A stretch of 64,000 nucleotides of DNA from Symsagittifera roscoffensis. Lineage: Eukaryota > Xenacoelomorpha > Acoela > Convolutidae. Positions 57,106-64,000 of the stretch are shown here, one piece after another. The stretch covers positions 22,141,480-22,205,479 of the forward strand of contig NC_087065.1 of assembly GCF_963678635.1 (NCBI RefSeq). The letters are read 5' to 3'. The position numbers and the translations under genes were made by a program. Below the pieces are notes generated by a model that was not told the origin of the DNA, made no database searches, and worked only from the letters and a program-made list of their open reading frames with translations. How positions within the stretch are numbered: position 1 is the stretch's first letter; every line of letters starts with the position of its first letter.

Positions 57106-58189
57106 GTAAGTATAAGCTTTGGCTTGCATTGATAACCGATTTGTGTAAAGATTTGGGTAATTTGTGGTGAACTCTCACTAAACTCGCGAATGGTACTTCG
57201 ACTCAAGTTCAGTTCTAACGTTTTTGTTCCGACCATTGAAAATGGGGAGGAAGTTTGTGTTCGTGTGTGCTATAGTTTTTTTTGTTTTCCATGCAAAATC
57301 AGGTACCACAAATAATGATCGGACTGGGTTAATTAATGTATCTTATTAAAGCCCCTTCAGTCGTGATTTGAACCACTTTAAAAAAGTTTCCCTGGTGTTG
57401 AGAAAAACCGGTTTGAAATTTCGGATTTTTTGTCTTAATTCGAGCGAATGAAGCAAGCGAGCAGTCTTTTTTGTTTTCCACGCAAAATCAGCTACTAAAA
57501 ATAATTATCGGATTGAATTGACTGATATATCATATTAAAGCCCTTTCAGTCGTGATTCGAACAACATCAAAAAATTTCGAAAAAGTTTTCCCGGCGTTGA
57601 GAAAAACCGGTTTGAAATTTTTATTTTTTGTCTAATTTCGAGCGAGTGAGCAGGCTTAGATTATTTATGCAGGCTTATTTATGCTTAATTGAAGCCTTGA
57701 AAACTTCTTTTTACATTAATCAAGTTAGTTTTTGGTTTTATCTTAGGAATTAAAAACTTAAAAAATGTGGGAAAAATTTTGAAAATTATTTTTAAAAAAT
57801 TCCTTTCAATTTTTTTTTGTTTTTCTTGTTATTTATCTTCAAAAATTGTTTTCCACGTTGCATATTTTACATGACTGATGAAAATTTCTAAGCTCCTAAG
57901 CTTTTCACTCAGATTCATTTGTCACACCAAGCCGAAAAAACGACACTAATTGGAAAAATAATTTTGTTGTAATTTTTGGTAATTTTTGGTTGGAAAGACT
58001 GGTCGGAACATTCTGTGCTACCCTTGTTTCTTCTAAGAATTTAGTTTATGTAAGATTGTGTTTATCCACAAAGGAAGCGACAGGTATACGAGCCCGCTAC
58101 TTCCCCTATTCAAAAATTACATGCAATTTTTTTGGCTATTTTTCTGGGCGGAGTAATGTTGCCTGACCCGAAGGTAATGAGCACGGATC

Positions 58190-58256
58190 ATGGTGAGCCT
58201 CGAACATCCGTCATTTTGAGTGAGAGGCGGAGACGTAACCACTTCACCGCCGATCC
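58190..58256 (-). repeat. tRNA-derived SINE-head-like sequence
   Basis: On the minus strand GGCGGTGAAGTGGTTACG, like an A box, is followed by GATGTTCGAGGCTCACC, like a B box, with a stretch of CTCTCACTC between them as in many invertebrate SINE heads. It lies in the part lost from copy 1. Confidence 0.45.
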
Positions 58257-58302
58257 CCCTTTATCGATAAGTTGGCCAATCATTGAATAATCATTTACAC
58301 GC

Positions 58303-58583
58303 CAGCGGGCGGATTTAGGGGTTGGTTTAGCCCCCGGTACTATTTTGACATATCCATTTTTGGCTGGCTGACCCTAACGTTTTTCGAAAGGCGCCTCTGG
58401 CGCCAAAAAAAAACTAATTTTGAGGGGGCGCGGCGCAGAAAATTCGGTCGAACTTGGGTCTTTATAGTGATGTGGGAGAGCTGGGAAAATCATTATGGTC
58501 GACCTATAAAAAGAAGATCGACAAAGTTAAAGATTTTTTTGAAAGTCCACCCCCTCGAGAAAATATCCAAGATCCGCTCCTTG
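58303..58583. mobile_element. hAT-like MITE, complete, copy 2
   Basis: Ends CAGCGGGCGGATTTAGG and the complement of CCAAGATCCGCTCCTTG. The flank ATTTACAC (58293-58300) matches ATTTGCAC (58584-58591) at 7 of 8 bases, and matches the right flank in copy 1 exactly. The inside has GCCCCC and GGGGGCGC words like the MITE at 38794. Confidence 0.7.
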
Positions 58584-58987
58584 ATTTGCACCAGAAAAGT
58601 CATTGCATATGCGGCTTCTAAAAAAAACGTGAGTATGTGGTTCGTCTAATTAGGTTTTCATTTTTTGTACAATATTTATCCCATTCGAGTTGGTTAGCTT
58701 TTAATTAGGACCCTGATCTGCCGGTGTTCCCTCGATGTCCAGTCTTTTCTCTGTAACCACCGGGGTGATTCATACTTCAGAAAACGCAATTGGGGTCTAC
58801 AAAATAACATTGTGGTTCTGAGTACCGAATTGGTTTTTCAAAATTAAACCTTGCGATTGGCAAATATGTTGGAAGCAGTTGATCAATTTTTTTATTATCT
58901 CTGTTGAAAGATTTGTTAACACAATTGCAGGTTAGTAAGTTTGTGTATCTGTACATGCTTCTTTGTAAGTTCAATGACTGAATTTTT

Positions 58988-59205
58988 GGCGCAATGGTGG
59001 CGAAGAGACTCGAGACGATGAAGCACTGGTTCAAGTTTGGTTGCCCCCTTGCTAGAAGGTCTTTGCAATCGGGCTATTAATTGTCTGCTCATTTTTTTAG
59101 ACTCAATTCTGTTTATTAGTGGCTAATATTTAGATATGTCAAGCGACAATGACGCAGATGCGAGGACTTGAGACTCTTAGTCTCCAGGTCAGAGATTTCT
59201 GTTCC
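58988..59205 (+). repeat. tRNA-like (SINE-head) sequences, copy 2
   Basis: Counterparts of 13638-13860 with a few substitutions. The pol III box-like words are kept (TGGTGGCGAAGAGACTCGAG, CACTGGTTCAAGTTTGG). Confidence 0.35.
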
Positions 59206-59868
59206 GTAACTGCAATCGAATTATTTCTTCTGTGCATTTTTTGCATTTTCTTTCCTTGTCTACCTTTTAGAGCTACTGTTTTCTTCATTTTCTTGCTTGT
59301 GTTTGCGAAGTGCAGATTGACGTCGGATCGTTTTTTTCGAAAAAATTGGATTATAAACTTTTGGGAACAAATAGTTTTTGAATGAATTTTCGGCGTGTTA
59401 GATTTTGCCAATTGAATTTTTTCGACTATATGAGGCTTTTTACGCATTTTACGGCAGTTCGTTAGCACTGTTAATTTCTTTCTATTCGGGTTAACAACTG
59501 CTTTAACAAAATCACTGATTCATTTTGTAATTAGAAAAGTCTGTCAACCGAACCATTTCTAGCATTTATGCATTTTAAATTCATTTTCTAATCAAAACCA
59601 GTTTCGGGTTTCTTATTTATCTTTAGTTTTTCTGCTTAAAATGTTTCTTCGGAGGTTACAAAAGCATTCAAGTTTCGGCTAAACTTGTATCAACTTAACC
59701 GGTTCTTCTGGTATCATTAGTAGTCAGAAAAATCTGCAAGAGAGCCCTCAAAATCGATACATTCGAGCTTGATTTTATCCGAGAAGCCGTAATGAAAAAA
59801 TTGCAGAGATACTTCTTTTGTACCTTCAAATAGATACATTGTTGTTTTTTTTTAACCTAAAAGTTAAC

Positions 59869-61880
59869 TTACACAGGGGCGTTTGCTCGTCCCGTTACGC
59901 CAGTGTCGCAGCCTGGGATTGGTGCTTTCGTTTGTATTTTCTTCATGTCTTGCTCTGTTGTTACTGGTAATTTCTCGCCAACAAAACTGGCGCTCATTCT
60001 TTTTCCTAGTCCCCGTGTATTTCTTTGCCGTTGTTGATGGTTCCGTCGTCGTGTCTTCTTTATTTTTGAGGGCTTCACGACACGTTCGTTTGTGTCTTGG
60101 CATGGTTTCAGGGTCGATTTGTTTTTGGCAGGCTACGCACGTCCCATGAAATGCTCAATCGAACGTTTTCGATTGATTGGTTTGTTATGTTTCTCGTTGA
60201 ATTGTTCTTGGCATTTTGGACAGGATAATTTTTTCGCTGATTCTGTGGATCCTCCTCTCATGTTGCACATTTTATCTTCACACCCTACCATTTGTTTTTG
60301 TTGTAACCGCAACAACAGTTTCAATTTTGGAATTTAACAGCAAAAATGTTATCTTTTCAATAATTGGAGGTTTTAACAATCATAACTCTTTTTATACTCA
60401 GATGTTTCTGCTGAGTACTCACTGGTTAATTTTTTCTTTGATTCATCTATTGACACTTTCTGTTTTACTCTTTTTTGGTCTCTTTTAAAATGGCCTAAAG
60501 CTAAAGAGTGTAGTCCGACAGAATCATAAAACCGTTTGATGTCAAATGGCAGGAACTTTTTTTGTTGACTTCTTCAAAAAAAAATCACATGCTTCTTGCT
60601 TTTGAGTGTTTTCATCGACTCTCGAATGACAACTCCATCAAACAAAACTGACTTGTGTTTCTGATGGTGAAGAGTAATTTAAACAGTATGCGTCTGGAAG
60701 AAGCAAAGAAAAAATGAGATTAATACTGTATACCTCCCTCGGATCAGAATCTTGATATTCACAGAAACGAAATTCCCCCGCATGTCGTTCAAAGAATTTT
60801 GGGAATTTTTCATCACAGCTTCTGGTGACCAAGTATAGGATGTAGTACCTGTCCCTTGGACCTAGATGTTGGACCTAGACTCCATCTGATTCCGCATTTC
60901 TCAGCTTAAGTACCCTAAGTGCTTCATCCACTTCATTTAGTGAACGATTCGTTGATTTCCGAATCCCATTCAGCCGCGTACTTCCTCCATGAATCTCGTT
61001 TGCTTCTTTCCTTTGTTATTTTGAACAACTCGGTTGCGTTTTCCACTGCAGAAATCAGAAGATTGTTACAGGGTGTTTTCCAGAGCTGTTGCGCAATATT
61101 CATGTTACTCTTAGCTTTAGTACAAACTTCGGACCACCAAAGTTAGCAGTCTTTGCGAGTGCTCACTGGCAGTGAGCGCTTTGCTGCTTACCTTTTTGCT
61201 CTTGAAAATGTTTTCCAATGCTCCTAGTGATTTAGTGTCATCCGGTTGTGTCAAACTGTCTCCAATTAACTTCTCGAATTCTTGCCGGTCAGCTTTTTTG
61301 AGGTTGAGTTTTGGTCTCTTTTTGTCACATGAGGACATCAGGATGGATCGGTGGTCCGATTCTACTGATTTTTTTTGTGGTTCATTAATTAAGATTCGCC
61401 CTGGTCGAGTCAGGCGTAGTTTTTCAATACGGGTAGCTCCGCCACTGTTCAGTAGGTACATCTCCTTTTATCGTCTGCATAGTACCTGTATGATCTTCCA
61501 AGCGGAATAATATCTGCCCAGATAAGGCTATTAATGCTTCTCAGCCACTTTTCTTAGTTATGGCTTTGAGTCTCTTAGGTCATTAGATCCGGACTCCGTT
61601 GGTAGAAGATTGATAGTGTGTACCTAGAGTCGGTTAATTTCAGTTTTCACTGATAACTGCTTCAACTGCAGCTTCAGGGCCTTGTTCCATTTCACAGGTG
61701 GTGTCTGTGCGGTCTTCTCTGGAGACTACCTAGTCGATACTTTTCGAAACTTTTGCCATAACCCAAGTCCAATCAAAGATGTTATCCCAATTTAGGACTA
61801 GAGTGTCGGCTTGCGTGTCGAACGCTAGCTTTCTCAGCACCTCTCCTTTTCCACGCCATCCATCCCCGTTTAGTTGGACT
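59869..61880 (-). mobile_element. Antisense LINE fragment in the intron, copy 2
   Basis: Counterpart of 14520-16440. Here the C-terminus is more complete. After about 60324 the minus strand reads a zinc-binding motif KLSCPKCQEQFNEKHN. It continues with ACQKQIDPETMPRHKRTCR, a Cys/His set, and then a basic tail with Tyr-Thr-Gly. The endonuclease end (VESDHRSILMSS) and Lys-rich linker are open from 61461 to about 61200. The reverse transcriptase is absent as in copy 1, so the internal deletion predates the duplication. Confidence 0.7.
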
Positions 61881-62155
61881 ATCCTCTAAAAATGGGACAT
61901 AGGTGTTTTTCTTCATTATATATGCTGTTTTGATTTTTTTCGTTCATTCTGATACTGCTTTTCCTTAGTGATTGTGTTTCCGGTTGAACGTTTTTGGTAG
62001 TTTTTATTTTTGAACGTTTCAGTGTTAGTTTTCTTTCACTTTGCAAATGATAGGATGACTGAAAATGACTGAATCCGAATACCATCCTTCGATGGCATTC
62101 ATCCCTACTCAAATAAGATTTGTTCTTGAAACTATCATGGATATGAATCTTGCAG

Positions 62156-62505
62156 GTAGGACGAAGAAGAACATTCAAATTAAAGCAATAACATCGACAA
62201 AAAGCAGCGAGAAATACTCAAGTCCAGTCAAAGATGTTATCCCAATTCCCCTCCCAGAAGTTGGCCCCAGTGTAAACCAGTGTTACAGCTGCCCTCTATG
62301 CAATAATCAGTTCACTTGTCGGCCAAATGCACTTCAACATATGAAGTCAGTGCATGGAAATGTTCGCTACGAATGCCAAATTTGTAAGAAGAGCTTCGAC
62401 CGAAAAGATATTTTGAAAGGACATATCATGGGATCGCATGAATTAAACGCAGAAGTAGCACGAGCGATGGTCGATTGTACTTCTACTTCCAACAAAATTA
62501 CTTAG
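62156..62505 (+). CDS. Paired C2H2 zinc-finger 3' exon A, copy 2
   Basis: 350 bp with the same acceptor (AATCTTGCAG), phase 1 and stop position as copy 1. There are six base differences: two silent and four replacements. These are Tyr to Cys just before finger 1, Asp to Asn after its second Cys, Arg to Gln at the residue before the first zinc-binding His of finger 1, and Asn to Asp in finger 2 beside the conserved Phe. All eight zinc ligands are intact. Exon B of copy 1 has Arg at the changed finger-1 position, so Gln is probably the derived state. The copy can be expected to fold, but its DNA preference may differ. Confidence 0.85.
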
Positions 62506-62849
62506 CTCATTGAATGCGGACAGGGAGAGGGGAGAAGACGACTAGACAATCCAAAAATTTGAGTTATTTTCTTCTCAAACTTCTTTCAAGGTGGAATTCT
62601 CTCATGGTTAATTGATGCCTGGTCAATTTTGTTGTCGTTTTACTTTTAAACGCACGCCTAAAATATATTTCCTTGCTAACAAGGTTTTTATATGATCCAT
62701 TTGATGGTAGATTAGCCAATACAATGTCGTTCTTGCAATCTCAGGTTTAAACTCATGTCACCTATGACGAGATTTTTTTTTTTGGTTGGGAGAACGTTTT
62801 ATGACTCTGACAAACAAGCTAACAAAACGCTTGCTAAGGCTAGGAAAAT

Positions 62850-63300
62850 CAGCAAAACCCATATAAGAGTCTTCACTACGTTCCTTACCTTTAAAAAAGA
62901 CGGGTACTTTTTAAGAGTAATGCACGTAGTGAATACTCTTATGTAAGTCTTGCCGATTTTTTTTTGAGGAAAAGTCTTAAGATATTGATGTATTTAGGTA
63001 TATATGCACTTATTGAGTTCAATGGTAATTCATCTGTTGAAAGAGATGTAAATAGCACTCTCCTAATATGAACGTCCAAATGGTGTTAAAATTCGTGAAC
63101 GATTTCTAGTTTCGAAAGTGGAATTTAATTTTTAGATTTCCAGCGGAATAAAAACTTTACCTGTTGATCCAGTTTTCTCAAGTTGGGTTAATATTATCAA
63201 AAAAGCGCCAGCCATAAATTTTTCTAGGAATTCAAAGAGCTTATAGGCATCTATTTTTTTCTTTGAAATTCGAAAGTTGAGATTCTTTCAACAAAGTCAA
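62850..63300 (+). repeat. Dispersed repeat D, copy 2
   Basis: Duplicate of 17460-17910 with minor differences. See that entry for the family. Confidence 0.65.
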
Positions 63301-63379
63301 GTGTTTTTTTTTGTGTTTACTTGCGTTCATTACTCTTTTCCAATCATTGATTGGTAACGTTTTCGATATCTCAGACTCT

Positions 63380-64000
63380 TACGCTTTCGATTAGCACGGC
63401 AGTTGAGAGACCACAACACGGCCGTGGTTGTAGAGAACCTTCCGCTAGTAGCCGCATACCCTCCGCTGTGGGGGTGGGAACCACTGGAGTATGAAACATA
63501 TAGCGAGGAACTTGAAGCGCTCATACTGAAACATAGCAAAAAGTGTTTCATTGATGGAGCGAATTTCAACGCTGCAGTGGGAGACGAGTCGGTACGAACA
63601 GTGGAAGATGCAACCGGCCTTACAGACTGTATAAAACAACGCGGCAGGGAGGTCGCTAGTAGAACTGTGCCACGCCCACATGATCGTGTGGGTAAACTCA
63701 TTTTTTTGTCACGACGACCGAGGACTTGGAAATGCCGCAACAGGAAGGCATCACATGAGTTGGATGGCTTTCTGCCACGGAAAAATGAACGAAGCAGAAG
63801 GTTAAAAAATTTACAGACATTTAACGTGGTACCTGTCAGACCACTAGCGGAAACTCTTGGAATGCTTGATAAAAAATGATAAAAAAGCGAAGAAATCTGA
63901 GACCCGTGACGGAATTGACTTGGATGCTCTACGAGGCGTCAATACACAAACTCTCTTCCCAGAGGAAATGAACGAGAAGTCTGCAATGGCATTTACCCGG
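63380..64000 (+). mobile_element. LINE endonuclease part, copy 2, cut by window end
   Basis: Counterpart of 18000-18620. A single frame is open from 63403 to 63879, longer than in copy 1, where a one-base difference near 18262 closes it. It contains DGANFNAAVGDESVRTVEDA. The frame in the second half is shifted relative to a normal endonuclease, so it is still dead. Confidence 0.75.

Larger units (their letters stand above)
49356..64000 (+). repeat. Segmental duplication, copy 2 (pairs with 8347-18620)
   Basis: Same order and orientation as copy 1, offset 41.0 kb at its left end and 45.4 kb at the window end. It lacks about 490 bp matching 8900-9390. Additional sequence stands at 50413-50770 (tandem duplication), 50936-54735, 55897-56165 (MITE) and 58022-58467 (retained ancestral sequence). 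It is cut by the window end. Confidence 0.9.

Overview
The window is eukaryotic nuclear DNA from an invertebrate animal, most likely an arthropod. It is AT-rich, its coding sequence lies in short exons with GT-AG boundaries, and it is full of decayed non-LTR retrotransposons (LINEs), MITEs and degenerate tandem repeats. The arthropod guess rests on tramtrack/broad/lola-like paired C2H2 zinc-finger exons joined to an acidic linker exon. No BTB domain is visible here and the species cannot be named. No bacterial, viral or CRISPR feature was seen.

Layout. 1-8.3 kb: one candidate spliced exon with an ATG (1069-1280), an ORF1-like remnant, and two joined, dead LINE copies (3.26-7.42 kb). 8.35-18.6 kb: copy 1 of a large segmental duplication, holding the linker exon (11744-12196), an antisense LINE, zinc-finger exon A (16770-17119) and the start of a sense LINE that runs on to 20.6 kb. 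21.5-21.9 kb: a second, alternative zinc-finger exon B. 22.45-22.62 kb: an isolated, frameshifted exon of a calaxin (EFCAB1)-like EF-hand gene on the minus strand. 22.7-30 kb: repeats, foldbacks and unrecognised coding-like remnants. 30.1-31.8 kb: five units of about 355 bp. 31.1-33.9 kb and 35.2-38.5 kb: a second, smaller direct duplication. 38.8-39.0 kb: a hAT-like MITE. 40.27-48.53 kb: the 3' end of an ABCA transporter gene on the minus strand, four exons in perfect phase and a poly(A) signal, with an RT-less LINE carrying a degenerate 2A-like motif in its last intron. 49.36-64.0 kb: copy 2 of the large duplication, running off the window.

How it fits together. The linker exon and both zinc-finger exons have the same phase (1), so the linker can be spliced in frame to either finger exon: the usual design of a BTB-ZF locus with alternative DNA-binding C-termini. 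The whole block has been copied about 41-45 kb downstream in direct orientation. Both copies remain open, but the linker has 10 replacement and 4 silent differences, and finger exon A has 4 replacement and 2 silent differences, one at a predicted DNA-contact position. The ABCA fragment holds a complete second nucleotide-binding domain, a VINFA motif and, if the phase-0 donor inside the long exon is used, a C-terminus ending in a class I PDZ-type ligand. Its upstream exons are not found; the duplication boundary lies about 0.8 kb upstream of its first visible exon.

Exon boundaries were read by eye from splice-site consensus and phase. Most repeat boundaries are approximate.
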